Assembly (NCBI GenBank): GCA_017395065.1
Contig: JAFPWH010000007.1
Location: 1 to 54,256, forward strand
Length of the DNA: 54,256 nt
Source of the DNA: Clostridia bacterium
GTDB taxonomy: Bacteria > Bacillota > Clostridia > Christensenellales > Aristaeellaceae
Reading direction: 5' to 3'
The translations under genes were made by a program, and so were the position numbers. This document shows positions 34,919 to 44,779 of the stretch, piece by piece (position 1 is the first letter of the stretch; each line of letters starts with the position of its first letter). A model generated the notes under the pieces. The model saw only the letters and a list, made by a program, of their open reading frames with translations, had not been told where the DNA came from and searched no databases.

Positions 34919-35611
34919 TCACTTCTCCGCGACGCTTTCCAGCGTATAGCAGTCTCCCTCGATCACCATGGCGGTCAGGCGGCCGCCCTTGCCGCAGCCG
35001 GTGTCTATGCAGATGACGCCTCTGTCGGGCAAGTGGTGCGTTTCGCCCATCGGGAGCTTTACGGCCGTTTTTTTGTCGCCCGCAAACCAGGTTGGCGCCC
35101 TGAGTGCGATGTGGCCGGTGACGGTCAGGCGGCCTTTATAGCGGTTTTCGAGCACGACGTCGTGATCGTGCATCAGCGTCTGCGCGTCGTTCAAATGCAC
35201 AGGCTCCACCTTCACGCCCGCGTGGACGCACTGGAACAGCTCGTCCACGTAATACATCTTGCAGTTCTTTTGCAGCCAGGGCGCGCTCGCCTCCATCTTT
35301 TCGCCGTGCGCCTTGAAGGAGCGCACCGTAGCGCCGCGGCCTACCCTTTCCCACATGAAGCGCTGGGAAAGCGTGAGTTTGGGCTGAAGAAGGTAGTCCT
35401 CGTGGTTGCCCCGAAGCAGAACGAAACGCTCGCCGAAGCTGCGCTTCAGCATTTTGACGGTCTCCAGCACCTCCCAGGAGTCGGGCCCCCGGTCGAACAG
35501 GTCGCCAAGGAGCACGAGCCTGTCCTCGCCGTGGTCGGGCGCGATCTTGTTGAGCAGCCTGTCCAGCGCCAGCGCGCAGCCGTGTATGTCACTGATCACG
35601 AAGGTCTTCAT
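34919..35611 (-). CDS. Metallophosphoesterase (PrpA/ApaH-like phosphatase)
   Basis: A 230-residue protein of the PPP-type calcineurin-like phosphoesterase family. All metal motifs are present: SDIHG, GDLFDRGPDS, RGNHE, the QCVHAGV histidine and the VTGH histidine. Such enzymes act either as Ser/Thr protein phosphatases (PrpA/PphA) or on Ap4A-type nucleotides; sequence alone does not settle which. It is the last gene of the leftward run headed by the LytR-CpsA-Psr gene, 67 bp after the ABC exporter. Confidence 0.9.
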   Translation of the reverse strand: MKTFVISDIHGCALALDRLLNKIAPDHGEDRLVLLGDLFDRGPDSWEVLETVKMLKRSFGERFVLLRGNHEDYLLQPKLTLSQRFMWERVGRGATVRSFKAHGEKMEASAPWLQKNCKMYYVDELFQCVHAGVKVEPVHLNDAQTLMHDHDVVLENRYKGRLTVTGHIALRAPTWFAGDKKTAVKLPMGETHHLPDRGVICIDTGCGKGGRLTAMVIEGDCYTLESVAEK

Positions 35612-35678
35612 GCAATCATCCTTTTGTACGGTTTTCGATGTAGATCGGCGGGCGGCTTCTCCCGTACGCCCGGTCGCT

Positions 35679-37388
35679 TTACAGATTCTGCAAACGGTCC
35701 TCGGTGCCGAGGCGAGCCATGCGGCCGTTTTCGATGCGCAGCTGATAATCGCAGATGCTCAGCGCGGCGCGGCGGTGCGTCACGATGATGCAGGTCTTCT
35801 CGCGCATGTTGGAAATGTTTTTGAGCAGCATGGCCTCGGTCTGCTCGTCCAAGGCGCTTGTGGCCTCGTCCAGGAGCAGGATCGGCGCGCCGCTTAGCAG
35901 CGCACGGGCGATCGCCACGCGCTGCGCCTGGCCTTCGCTGAGCCCTATGCCCCTTTCCCCCAGCACCGCGTCCAGCCCGATCTCGTTTACGAGCTCCTCG
36001 ATGCAGGCGGTCTTTGCAGCTTTCAGGATGGCCGCGTCGTCCGCGCCCTGACTGAAGCGGGTCAGATTGTCCCTGAGCGTGCCGGAAAACAGCGTGTTGC
36101 CCTGCGGCACGTAGGCGAACAGCCCCCTGCAGCCGCGATTGGCCCTGTAACTCTCTTCGCCGTCCACGAACAGTACGCTGCCCGAGGTCGGCTTATAGAT
36201 GCCCAAAAGCAGTTGGAACAGCGAGGTCTTGCCGCCGCCGGAGATGCCGGTCAGGGCGACGAAGTCGCCGCGCGCGATTTCGCAGTTTACGTCCAAAAGC
36301 ACGTCGCTGATGCCGTCGTCGTACTGAAAGCTCACGTCGCGAAGCACGATCCTGTCGAATCTCTCCAGCACCGCGCCCTGATCGTCGTCGGGAAGCTCGG
36401 TCACGTCCATCAGCCTTTCGGTCGAGGCGACGACGCCGTAGACCTGGCTGATCAGGTTCACCGCGTTTGCGATGGGCGCCTGGATCCTGCCGATCAATTG
36501 GATCATCGCGGCGAGGGAACCGTAGGTGAATTCGTGCCTGTAGATCTTGACGCAGCCCCAGATGTTGCAAACCAGCCAGGAGATGTCGAACATGCTGCCA
36601 AGGCCGTTGTTCATAAGCAGCGACAGGCGGCCGTTTCGCATCTGCTCGCTGCGCAGCTGTTCCCTGTCGCCGTCCATCTTTTCGAGCGCGCGCTCTTCGG
36701 AGGCGCTGGCTTTGACCACACGGATGTTTTCGAGCGTCTCCTGCGTGGAAGCGTGCAGCGCGTCCTCGGCAGCCTGCATGCGCTTGTGGCGGCGCTTCAT
36801 GGGCATGCGGAAGGCGAGCATCAAAAGCGCGCCCGCGACGCCCGCGATGATCAGCACTGGCACGAAGCGCCAGTCCATGCTGATCAGTATGATGGCCGCG
36901 CCGACAAAGCTCACGAATGTCCTGAGCAGGCTCGGCGCGATGCCGAGGATGCCGTTTTTGACGACGGCCACATCGGAAAAGACGCGGTTTACCAGCTGGC
37001 CACTGTGAAAGGGCTTGATCGCCGCGTAATCCTTGCCCAGGATCGACGCAGTGACACGGGACTGCATTTCCTTTTGCAGGCGCGCAGAGGAGCGCGTGCG
37101 CAGGTATCCCGCGAGCGTACCGAGGCCGCGCTCTGTGATCATGAGCAGCGCAAGCAGAACGCTGAAGCGGATCAATGCGTCGTAGTTCGTGCTCGTCGCG
37201 CCGTCGATCAGGCCCTTCGTGACCATCGTGACGGCAAGCGACAAGCCCGAGCTTACGCAGGCGATCAGGCAAATGACCGCCAGATCTCCCCGTATCGGCT
37301 TTGACCAGTCCAGTATGGCGGCAAACGCTTTGGCATTGAAGATATGCTTAAGCTTTTGCTTTGCCGATAAAAAACCTTTGCCTGCCAT
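35679..37388 (-). CDS. ABC exporter (fused permease-ATPase)
   Basis: A 569-residue type-IV ABC exporter half-transporter. Six helices in residues 33-320 are followed by an ATPase domain with Walker A GISGGGKT (381-388), signature LSEGQAQRVAIARALL, Walker B LLLDEATSALD and the H-loop THRRAAL. It probably works as a homodimer, because no partner is present. The substrate, a lipid, peptide or drug, is unknown. It lies 56 bp after the HtrA-like gene in a cell-envelope run. Confidence 0.92.
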   Translation of the reverse strand: MAGKGFLSAKQKLKHIFNAKAFAAILDWSKPIRGDLAVICLIACVSSGLSLAVTMVTKGLIDGATSTNYDALIRFSVLLALLMITERGLGTLAGYLRTRSSARLQKEMQSRVTASILGKDYAAIKPFHSGQLVNRVFSDVAVVKNGILGIAPSLLRTFVSFVGAAIILISMDWRFVPVLIIAGVAGALLMLAFRMPMKRRHKRMQAAEDALHASTQETLENIRVVKASASEERALEKMDGDREQLRSEQMRNGRLSLLMNNGLGSMFDISWLVCNIWGCVKIYRHEFTYGSLAAMIQLIGRIQAPIANAVNLISQVYGVVASTERLMDVTELPDDDQGAVLERFDRIVLRDVSFQYDDGISDVLLDVNCEIARGDFVALTGISGGGKTSLFQLLLGIYKPTSGSVLFVDGEESYRANRGCRGLFAYVPQGNTLFSGTLRDNLTRFSQGADDAAILKAAKTACIEELVNEIGLDAVLGERGIGLSEGQAQRVAIARALLSGAPILLLDEATSALDEQTEAMLLKNISNMREKTCIIVTHRRAALSICDYQLRIENGRMARLGTEDRLQNL

Positions 37389-37444
37389 GTGACTTTCCTT
37401 TCCGGGATCCGTAAAGCGCGCGCTGCCGCCTTATCCGAAGGCCG

Positions 37445-38518
37445 TCAGTCGATGATCTCGAGGGTCACTTCGAGCTCGACGATCTCGAATTTCTTGAGGT
37501 CCTCGCCCTTTTCGTCCTTGTACCTCGCCACGGTGATCTTGAAGGATTCGCCCGCCGCGAGCTTGTCGACGATCTTGGTATAGTCTCTGAAGGTGTAGAC
37601 GCGCACGCCGTTTACGTGCGTGATGACGTCGCCGACCCGCACGCCGGCTCTCGCGCCGGAGCCTTCCTTTTCGACGTTCTCGATCAGAAGTCCCGCCGGC
37701 GGATAGTTCTTGAGCGGCTCCTCGGGGCCCTTGTTGTCGGTCACGGTGACGCCGAAGCGCGGGCGCACGAAGCTGCCGGTCTCGATGATGCTCTTTGCGA
37801 TGGGCCAGGCCACGTCCATCGGCACGGCGAAGGACAGGCCCTCGTAGACCTCGAATTCCTCGTTGCTGCCGTCCGTGTAGTAATAGCCCATGTATTTCAT
37901 GTAGGGGATGCCCACCAGTTCGCCCTTGGCGTTGAGCAGTGCGCCGCCGCTGTTGCCGGGGTTGATGGCCACGTCGATCTGTATGAGGCCGACGGCGCGG
38001 TTGGAATCGTAGTCCGCCTCGTAGCGGTCCTTGCCGGCCACGCGGCCCACGCCGAAGGTGTTGTACATCATGGAATAGTCCAGCGGCGTACCGATGGCGG
38101 CGACCTGCTCGCCCACTCGGAGCGCGTCAGAAGAGCCTATCGTGACGGGGACCATGTTCAATTCGTCCTCCACCTTGACCACGGCCACGTCCACCGCGGT
38201 ATCGTAGCCGACGACGAACGCCTCGTAGGTCGTGCCGTCCTCAAGGTAGATCTCCAGTTCGTCGCAGTCCTCCACGACGTGGGCGTTCGTCAGAAAGTAT
38301 CCGCCTTCCCAAATGTACACGGCGCTGCCCTCGCCCTGCTCCTGGCGGGTGACGCTGTCGGTCTTGGAATCCCAGATGTAGGTCACCTGGTTGAGCACCA
38401 CGACGGACGGCGATACCTTTTCATAGACGTCCGGCCAGGGATCGTAATACTCTGCCGCGCAGAAAAGGCTGCTCAGCGCAAGAACGAGCATGAGCACTGT
38501 ACAGACGGTTTTTTTCAT
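37445..38518 (-). CDS. HtrA/DegP-like S1C serine protease with PDZ domain
   Basis: A 357-residue exported protease. A signal peptide (residues 1-22) is followed by a trypsin-like domain with the triad His80 (LTNAHVV), Asp110 (AVDVAVVK) and Ser190 (NPGNSGGAL), then one PDZ domain (about 255-345, with GARAGVRVGDVITHVNG). There is no N-terminal transmembrane anchor as in Bacillus HtrA. Such proteases remove misfolded exported proteins. The gene is 50 bp after mutS2 and ahead of the ABC exporter in the same run. Confidence 0.92.
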   Translation of the reverse strand: MKKTVCTVLMLVLALSSLFCAAEYYDPWPDVYEKVSPSVVVLNQVTYIWDSKTDSVTRQEQGEGSAVYIWEGGYFLTNAHVVEDCDELEIYLEDGTTYEAFVVGYDTAVDVAVVKVEDELNMVPVTIGSSDALRVGEQVAAIGTPLDYSMMYNTFGVGRVAGKDRYEADYDSNRAVGLIQIDVAINPGNSGGALLNAKGELVGIPYMKYMGYYYTDGSNEEFEVYEGLSFAVPMDVAWPIAKSIIETGSFVRPRFGVTVTDNKGPEEPLKNYPPAGLLIENVEKEGSGARAGVRVGDVITHVNGVRVYTFRDYTKIVDKLAAGESFKITVARYKDEKGEDLKKFEIVELEVTLEIID

Positions 38519-38568
38519 AAGACTGATACCTCTCTTTTATGGTTTTCTTATTCTACGCCTTTTATGGG

Positions 38569-40944
38569 CTATTTCATCGTGACGATCGTCACCCCATCCT
38601 CGCCCTCGCCGTAATGGCCGAGGCGGAAGGAGTCCACGTCCGGCAGGCGGCGAAGCAGCGTGTGCACGGCCTGCCTGAGCGCGCCGGTGCCCTTGCCGTG
38701 GATGATGGACACGGTCTTCAAGCGGTTTACGCGCGCGTTGTCCAAAAACATTTCCGTTTGCGTCAGCGCCTCCTCCACCGTCATGCCGCGCAGGTCGCAC
38801 TCCATTTCGGCGCGGCGTCCGCTCAGGCTCACACCGGACGAGGACTGCTTTTGGGGCGTATAGATGCTCTGCTTCACCGGTTTTTTGACTTCCGGCTTGG
38901 CCTTTCTGAGCTCCGCCAAATTGGCCTTCAGCTTCATCGCGCCGGCCTGCACGGTGACTTCTCCCCGCGCGTCGGGCAGCGTGAGCACCGTCGCCTGCGT
39001 TCCGAGGCGCGTAAGCTCCACCCTGTCGCCCACCTTGACGCTCGTCAGCTTTTCGCCTTCACCGGCCCCGCTCATATCGATATGCGGGCTCAGATCGTCG
39101 ATGCCCTGCTGAAGCGAGGCGCGCAGGGCGTGCAGCTCGTGCTCCTTCAGGGGTTGGTTTTTCGCCTTCTTGAGCTCGCCGATGATGCGCTCCGATTCGT
39201 TTTGCGCCTTCTGCAGAAGCTTCTTTGCGTCCTCGCGGGCCTTTTTGAGCATTTCGTCGCGCTGCGTTTCCAGCTTCAGGCGCTCCGCCTCCGCTTCCTT
39301 GCGCAGCTTCTGCGTTTCGACGTGCGCCTGCTCCGCAAGCGCGCGCTCCTTTTCGGCGATCTGGCGGTGATATTCCGCGTTTGCGATCACGTCCTCGAAG
39401 CGGATCTGGTCGCGGGTCAGGCGCTCGGAAGCCTTTTGGATGATGGCTTCGCTTAAGCCCAGCTTCCTGGAAATCTCAAAGGCGTTGCTCTTGCCGGGGA
39501 TGCCGATCGAGAGCCGGTAGGTGGGCCGCAGGGTCTCCACGTCGAATTCCACGGAGGCGTTCTCCACGCCCTTCGTGCTCAGCGCGTAGGCCTTCAGCTC
39601 GCTGTAGTGCGTGGTGGCCAGCGTGTCCGCACCCAGGGACAAAAGCGTTTCGAGGATGCTCATCGCAAGCGCCGCGCCTTCGGTCGGGTCCGTGCCCGCG
39701 CCGAGCTCGTCGAACAGTACGAGCGAGGAGGGCGTTACGTTTTCGAGGATGGACACGATGTTCGTCATGTGGGAGGAGAACGTGCTCAGGCTCTGTTCGA
39801 TCGACTGTTCGTCGCCGATGTCGGCAAAGATCTCGTCGAAGACCGCCGTCTCGCTGCCGTAGGCCGCGGGGATCTGCATACCCGCCTGCGCCATGAGCGT
39901 GAGAAGACCCACGGTCTTGAGCGTGACGGTCTTGCCGCCGGTGTTCGGGCCGGTGATGACCAGCACCGAAAAATCCTGCCCAAGCCAGAGGTCGCTGGGC
40001 ACCACCTTGTCGGGATCGAGCAGCGGGTGCCTTGCGCGCATGAGCTTTATGCGGCCCTTGTCGTTGAGCTTCGGCGGCACGGCCTTCATTTCGCGCGCGA
40101 GAAACGCCTTTGCGAATATGAGGTCGAGCTGCGACATGATCTCCATGGAGCTGAGGATCAGATCGGCGTCCGGCGCGATGCGGGCGGTGAATTCGGCAAG
40201 GATGCGCTCGATTTCCCGCCTTTCGCGAAGGCTCAGCTCTTTGAGCTCGTTGCCCGCCTCCACGACGCTCATCGGCTCTATGAACAGCGTCGAACCGCTG
40301 CCGCTCTGATCGTGCACGAGGCCGGGCACGTACTGCCTGTACTCCGCGCGCACCGGCAGAACGTACCGGCCGTTTCTCATGGTGATGATCGTATCCATGA
40401 GGTATTTGGAGGTGGCGCTGGAATGGATCAAAGAGTTCAGCTTGTCGCGCACGCGGTCGTTGACCTTGCGCATGCTGCGGCGTATGTCGTTGAGCTCGGG
40501 CGAAGCGTGATCGCTCATCTCGTCCTCCGAAAGGATGGCGGAAGCGATGTCTTCCTCGAGCATTCGGTTGGTCATGATGCCGGAGGCCATCTCGGTGAGC
40601 AGGGGCGTGTCCGTTCGGTCGGTGACCAGGGTGCGCCTTACGTTTCTGCAGGCGCTCAGCACGCCCGCGATCTCGAGCAGGGCCTTCATCGTAAGGATCG
40701 AGCCCACCTTGCTCAGCTTCAGATATTCCCGTATGTCCTTGAAGTCCGACATCGGGTTTGCGCCGGTGTAGGCGACGACCGACAGCGCTTCCTCGGTCTG
40801 CGCCTGCAGCTTTTCCACCGCGCCGAACTCGTTTTCGGGCTCGAGGCTGAGGCACAGGGCTTTTCCGGTCTCGCTGACGGCGTGCTCGCTCAAGCGCTTG
40901 ACTACCTTGTCAAACTCCAGCACTCGTCTGTATTTCGGGTTCAT
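38569..40944 (-). CDS. mutS2: MutS2 ATPase/endonuclease
   Basis: A 791-residue MutS2. The core and clamp regions occupy residues 1-300, the Walker A GPNTGGKT residues 332-339, a long coiled coil about 510-615, and a C-terminal Smr nuclease domain residues 714-791 with DLRG and HGKGTGALR. It lacks the mismatch-recognition domain of MutS1. In Bacillota MutS2 acts on branched DNA and splits collided ribosomes for quality control. The start at 40944 is 6 bp after the U32 peptidase stop, so expression is coupled. Confidence 0.96.
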   Translation of the reverse strand: MNPKYRRVLEFDKVVKRLSEHAVSETGKALCLSLEPENEFGAVEKLQAQTEEALSVVAYTGANPMSDFKDIREYLKLSKVGSILTMKALLEIAGVLSACRNVRRTLVTDRTDTPLLTEMASGIMTNRMLEEDIASAILSEDEMSDHASPELNDIRRSMRKVNDRVRDKLNSLIHSSATSKYLMDTIITMRNGRYVLPVRAEYRQYVPGLVHDQSGSGSTLFIEPMSVVEAGNELKELSLRERREIERILAEFTARIAPDADLILSSMEIMSQLDLIFAKAFLAREMKAVPPKLNDKGRIKLMRARHPLLDPDKVVPSDLWLGQDFSVLVITGPNTGGKTVTLKTVGLLTLMAQAGMQIPAAYGSETAVFDEIFADIGDEQSIEQSLSTFSSHMTNIVSILENVTPSSLVLFDELGAGTDPTEGAALAMSILETLLSLGADTLATTHYSELKAYALSTKGVENASVEFDVETLRPTYRLSIGIPGKSNAFEISRKLGLSEAIIQKASERLTRDQIRFEDVIANAEYHRQIAEKERALAEQAHVETQKLRKEAEAERLKLETQRDEMLKKAREDAKKLLQKAQNESERIIGELKKAKNQPLKEHELHALRASLQQGIDDLSPHIDMSGAGEGEKLTSVKVGDRVELTRLGTQATVLTLPDARGEVTVQAGAMKLKANLAELRKAKPEVKKPVKQSIYTPQKQSSSGVSLSGRRAEMECDLRGMTVEEALTQTEMFLDNARVNRLKTVSIIHGKGTGALRQAVHTLLRRLPDVDSFRLGHYGEGEDGVTIVTMK

Positions 40945-40950
40945 AAGTGT

Positions 40951-43236
40951 TTATTCCGTCTTTCTGAAATAGTGTCCGGTCGTGTATTTTCCTTTCGGGG
41001 GTACGGGAAGCGCGCCTCGCAGGGCGCTTATAAAGTCGCCGAGCACGCTTTGCGCCTCCGCCTCCGTTTCGTCCGTAAAGAGCAGCCGCGCGCTGCCGAA
41101 GGCGGGCAGCTCGTTTGTTCTGCCACTCAGGTTGAGGGGCACGCTGTTGAGCAGGTTTATGACGCAGCCCTCGTCCGTCGCGAGACGCCTCAGCGGGAAT
41201 ACCGCCTTCGTGCGGTCGGTAAAAGAGCAGTCCGCAAGGCGCTTGCCTTCCTTTGCCGTATCGCAGGCGCGGCAGCAAGCGTGCCGGCCGCCGCCCCTTG
41301 CGGCGTTCAGCGGACAGTGGCGCAGGCGCATCAGCGGTATCCTGCCGTAGAGCACGAGCTCGCGCCGACCGCCGAGCTGCGCAATCTCATGCGCGGTCAA
41401 TTCGATCGAGGGCGTGTAGACGTTTTCGCCTACGCCCGCGTATTCCAGCGCGAAGGTATTTGCGAAGTTGAGCGTGAAATCGTACCTGATTTCGCCCGGC
41501 CAGGTGTAGACGAGCTGTCCCGGGTTCGTGACGTACACGCCCTTTATGCCGCTTTGCGCCGCGAAGGCGTGCAGGCCTTCCAGGCTCTTTTCGCCCAGCA
41601 CCGGCGGCAGGTACAGGTACATGCCGTCGATGTGCAGCTTATCGAGCGCTTCGGCGCGAACGTCGTTGGGTTCGTAGACCGCCTCGTCCGCGCCGCGTTC
41701 CAATAGCAGCCGGTTCAGCCTCTCGCTGGCGGACTGAACGAAGATACGTATCTTTTCGCTGCCTTGCTCTTCAAAGACGGGGTATCCTGCGAGCGGCTGA
41801 CAGACGAGTTTGGGAGAATTTCGCTCCGTTCTCAGGCGCGCCAATTCGTCCAGCGCCTCGCGCCGCAGGCGGTTGACCTCCGAGACGGGCACGAACGCGT
41901 CCGGGGAGGCGTCCAGTTGGACGTCCTCAATGAAATAGGCCGTGCCACCCGTCTTTTTGAGCTGCTGCGTGAGCCTTTGCGCGTCCAAGGGAGCGCTCCT
42001 CGCCGCCTGCACCGTTTCGCCCGTGGCCGCAGCTTCCAGTTCGCCGTCGCTCACGCGCAAAGCGGCGCTTTCGCCTGTCTTCAGGGAAAGCGCGGCCCTG
42101 ACCGCAATCGTCGGCTTTTCCGAAGCGTAGCTTTTTTCGGCTTCCTCCATCTGCAGAAAGCTCACCTGTCGGAAGACGCCGCCCGTCCTGCCGGTGGGGT
42201 TCGGCAGGGTCTGCCCCGCTTTTCCCTCCAGCTTTACGGCTTCGTCCTCGAAGGAATCGCCTCTTACGGCCAGCGCGTCCCGGATATGGACGTCCTTTTC
42301 AAGGATGATCCTGCCGTTTTGCGCTTTGCCGACCCGGACGCCCTGATGCGAGGGGCGCGCGGTCGAAAGAAATTCTCCGTCTTTTATGCCGTGCGCGTAG
42401 CCGCGGGTAAAGCCGCCGCGGTTGAAGATTTGCCTGAGCGCTTCCTCGTGGGCCTTCGTGTACTCCTCGCCGTCGAGAATGCGCCGATAGATGTTTGTGA
42501 CGATCGCCACGTACTCCGGGCGCTTCAAGCGCCCTTCGATCTTTAAGCTCGTAACGTGGGCGCTTTTCAGCGCGTCCGTAAAGCCCGCGGCGCAAAGGTC
42601 TTTTGGCGAAAGCAGATAGCCTTCGCTTTCGGCTGCGCCCTGCAGCCTGTACTTCATGCGGCAGGGCTGGGCGCACAGGCCGCGGTTTCCGCTGCGCGAG
42701 CCGACCATGCTCGAAAACAGGCACAGCCCCGAGCACGCGACGCACAGCGCCCCGTGGCAGAAGACCTCCGTCTCGATGCCGGTGTCCGATGCGGAGCGGA
42801 TCTCGTCAAGGCTCATTTCGCGCGCGAGCACTGCGCGCTCGAAGCCCCTTTGCTTAAGGTAAGAAGCGCCCTGCGCGTTGCAGATCGCCATCTGCGTGCT
42901 CGCGTGCAGCTTGAGGCCGGGAAGCGCCTTTCTGAGATAGCCGCACACGCCCGCGTCCTGCACGATGGCGGCGTCCGCGCGCGCGTAGCACAGTTGCTCC
43001 GCGACGTCCTCCAGCAGGCCGAGCTCGCTCTGCTTGACCACGGTGTTTACCGTAACGTAGAGCTTTTTTCCCCTTTCGTGCAGATAGTCGCCGGCCTGTT
43101 TCAGCTCCTCGCGGTCGAAATTGCCCGCGCCCTGCCGGGCGTTCAGGCTCTTGCCGCCGAGGTACACCGCGTCCGCGCCGTTTCGCGCGGCGGCCAGCAG
43201 GCACTCCATGCTGCCCGCGGGGGACAGTAATTCCAT
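40951..43236 (-). CDS. U32-family peptidase/RlhA-like protein with DUF3656
   Basis: A 761-residue member of peptidase family U32. The N-terminal barrel starts MELLSPAGSMECLLAAARNG, and the Cys-rich iron-sulfur region reads CHGALCVACSGLCLFSS followed by NRGLCAQPCR. The C-terminal half is the DUF3656 collagenase-like extension and contains a further cysteine group (CCRACDTAKEG). The closest studied relative, RlhA, hydroxylates C2501 of 23S rRNA; other members are linked to collagen degradation or tRNA modification. It lies in front of mutS2, an order seen in many Clostridia. Confidence 0.92.
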   Translation of the reverse strand: MELLSPAGSMECLLAAARNGADAVYLGGKSLNARQGAGNFDREELKQAGDYLHERGKKLYVTVNTVVKQSELGLLEDVAEQLCYARADAAIVQDAGVCGYLRKALPGLKLHASTQMAICNAQGASYLKQRGFERAVLAREMSLDEIRSASDTGIETEVFCHGALCVACSGLCLFSSMVGSRSGNRGLCAQPCRMKYRLQGAAESEGYLLSPKDLCAAGFTDALKSAHVTSLKIEGRLKRPEYVAIVTNIYRRILDGEEYTKAHEEALRQIFNRGGFTRGYAHGIKDGEFLSTARPSHQGVRVGKAQNGRIILEKDVHIRDALAVRGDSFEDEAVKLEGKAGQTLPNPTGRTGGVFRQVSFLQMEEAEKSYASEKPTIAVRAALSLKTGESAALRVSDGELEAAATGETVQAARSAPLDAQRLTQQLKKTGGTAYFIEDVQLDASPDAFVPVSEVNRLRREALDELARLRTERNSPKLVCQPLAGYPVFEEQGSEKIRIFVQSASERLNRLLLERGADEAVYEPNDVRAEALDKLHIDGMYLYLPPVLGEKSLEGLHAFAAQSGIKGVYVTNPGQLVYTWPGEIRYDFTLNFANTFALEYAGVGENVYTPSIELTAHEIAQLGGRRELVLYGRIPLMRLRHCPLNAARGGGRHACCRACDTAKEGKRLADCSFTDRTKAVFPLRRLATDEGCVINLLNSVPLNLSGRTNELPAFGSARLLFTDETEAEAQSVLGDFISALRGALPVPPKGKYTTGHYFRKTE

Positions 43237-43245
43237 CTTCGCTCC

Positions 43246-44715
43246 TCAATTGCCGTAGATAAAGTTGTGCAGCTCGCGCACGTTCTGCTCCATGTTCACG
43301 TCGTAGAACATGAAGACGTTGTTTCTCGTCTCTTCTTTATAGCTGCCCTGCACGGGGACGCGGAAGGGCGTAAGCCCCGTAAACTCCCTGCTGCCCAGCA
43401 CGGAATTGGCCAGGACCATGATGTCCGAAAGCGTCATGTTGGTGTACACGTACTGATAGTTCGCGTTCGCAAGACCGATGATCGTGGCTGCGTCCGCACC
43501 GTGCATTTTGGTAAGGAGCGCGTTCAAGACGTTGCGCTGCCTTTCCGTGCGGGCGTATTCGCTGTCGATCTTTCTGATTCTGGCGTAGCCCAGCGTCTGC
43601 ATGCCGTCCAGGTGCGTCTTCTCGCCGCCGCTTTCAAGCTTTGTGGCATAGTAGGCGCTCTGTGCTTCCTCGTAGCCCATTTCGCCCGAGGTATACAAGA
43701 GGTAGTATTGCTCCGCCACGTTGTGGTTCAGGTATTCGAGCTCCGCCGTCGTCACGTTCATGTCCACGCCGCCAAGCGCCTGCGCGATCTTTGCAAAGCC
43801 GGAGAAATTGACGACCACGTAGGTGTCGATGTTCAGATCGAAATACTTGTTCACCGTCGCCATCGCAAGCTCCGCGCCGTATCTGCCGCCATAGAAGTAG
43901 GCGGTATTGATCTTGACCTCGCGTGTCTTGCCCTCGATTTCGAGCTCGACCGCCGTATCTCTCATGATGGAGGTCAGCTTGACCTGGCCCGTCTTTTTGT
44001 TGATGGAGCAGATCATCATCGTGTCGGTGCGGCTGGGCTCGTAGGAAACGCGGGAGTCCGTGCCCAGCAAAAGGATGTTCTGCCATTCGTCCGGCAGGTT
44101 GGGGTTTATGTTGAGCTTGTCGGGCGAGACCTTCGCGCTGCCCGCCTCGGACTGGTTCAGATCGCCGTCCTCGTTCCCGTCGCTCGAAAACCAGGCCGCC
44201 CGGAAGGTGGAGTCGGGCTTGGGCGTGCTTGTCGTGCTCACGCTCTTCCCGCTGATCTTGTCCCAAAGGCCGATGTGCAGCGTGCCGGTCATGTCCAGAA
44301 GGAAAACCACCGCGCAGGCCACCAGCAAGAGCATCGCAGTGAGCAGTGCGATCATGCCGATGCCGCTCTTCTTTTTCTTTTTCTTTGCGGGCGCGCGCTT
44401 CCTTGCGGCCGCGCCGTTTCCCGAGCCTGCCGAAGCGGGGCGCGCTTTGGGAGAGGAAGCGCCACGGCGTCCGTCGGCACGGCTGTCGCTCTTGCGTGCG
44501 GCGGCCTTTTTGCGCGGCGCTTCTTCTTCGTCTATATAGGTATACGGCAGTTCGTCCGCGCTGCGCCTGGCGCGCGTCTTTTTGGGCGTCTCGTCCTCGT
44601 CCACGTAGGTGTAGGGCAGTTCGTCCCGGTCAGCGGCCTTTTTGCGGGCCTTTTTCTTTTTCGCCTCGTCCTCGTCTTCGTCCAGATATACATAAGGCAG
44701 GGAATCGTCCTTCAT
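43246..44715 (-). CDS. LytR-CpsA-Psr (LCP) family protein with triplicated cytoplasmic motif
   Basis: A 489-residue membrane protein. The N-terminal cytoplasmic tail of about 110 residues is very charged and holds three copies of an LPYxYxDE motif (residues 5-17, 32-42, 55-65) separated by Lys/Arg-rich spacers. One transmembrane helix (about 113-135) is followed by the extracellular LCP domain (about 205-400) with NILLLGTDSR, the arginine-containing SIMRDTAVEL and YARIRKIDSEYARTERQRN. LCP enzymes transfer wall teichoic acid or capsule from lipid carriers to peptidoglycan. The ATG at 44715 has AGGAGGG upstream; an extension upstream of it overlaps the promoter. It heads the long leftward run. 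Confidence 0.92.
   Translation of the reverse strand: MKDDSLPYVYLDEDEDEAKKKKARKKAADRDELPYTYVDEDETPKKTRARRSADELPYTYIDEEEAPRKKAAARKSDSRADGRRGASSPKARPASAGSGNGAAARKRAPAKKKKKKSGIGMIALLTAMLLLVACAVVFLLDMTGTLHIGLWDKISGKSVSTTSTPKPDSTFRAAWFSSDGNEDGDLNQSEAGSAKVSPDKLNINPNLPDEWQNILLLGTDSRVSYEPSRTDTMMICSINKKTGQVKLTSIMRDTAVELEIEGKTREVKINTAYFYGGRYGAELAMATVNKYFDLNIDTYVVVNFSGFAKIAQALGGVDMNVTTAELEYLNHNVAEQYYLLYTSGEMGYEEAQSAYYATKLESGGEKTHLDGMQTLGYARIRKIDSEYARTERQRNVLNALLTKMHGADAATIIGLANANYQYVYTNMTLSDIMVLANSVLGSREFTGLTPFRVPVQGSYKEETRNNVFMFYDVNMEQNVRELHNFIYGN
44521..44703 (-). repeat. Three copies of an LPYxYxDE-acidic motif in the LCP tail
   Basis: The copies code DSLPYVYLDEDED, DELPYTYVDEDE and DELPYTYIDEEE, spaced 27 and 23 residues apart and followed each time by Lys/Arg/Ala-rich stretches. 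They lie on the cytoplasmic side of the membrane helix. Confidence 0.85.
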
Positions 44716-44779
44716 GTCGCCCTCCTGATTCTTTGCTTTCGCCGGCGCGGCGGCCGGATGCGCATGGCTATTCTGCTTT

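Noticed and set aside
39607-41706. A 699-codon plus-strand open frame opposite mutS2 and the U32 gene
   Set aside because: It crosses the junction of two well-supported genes on the other strand and has no recognisable domain.
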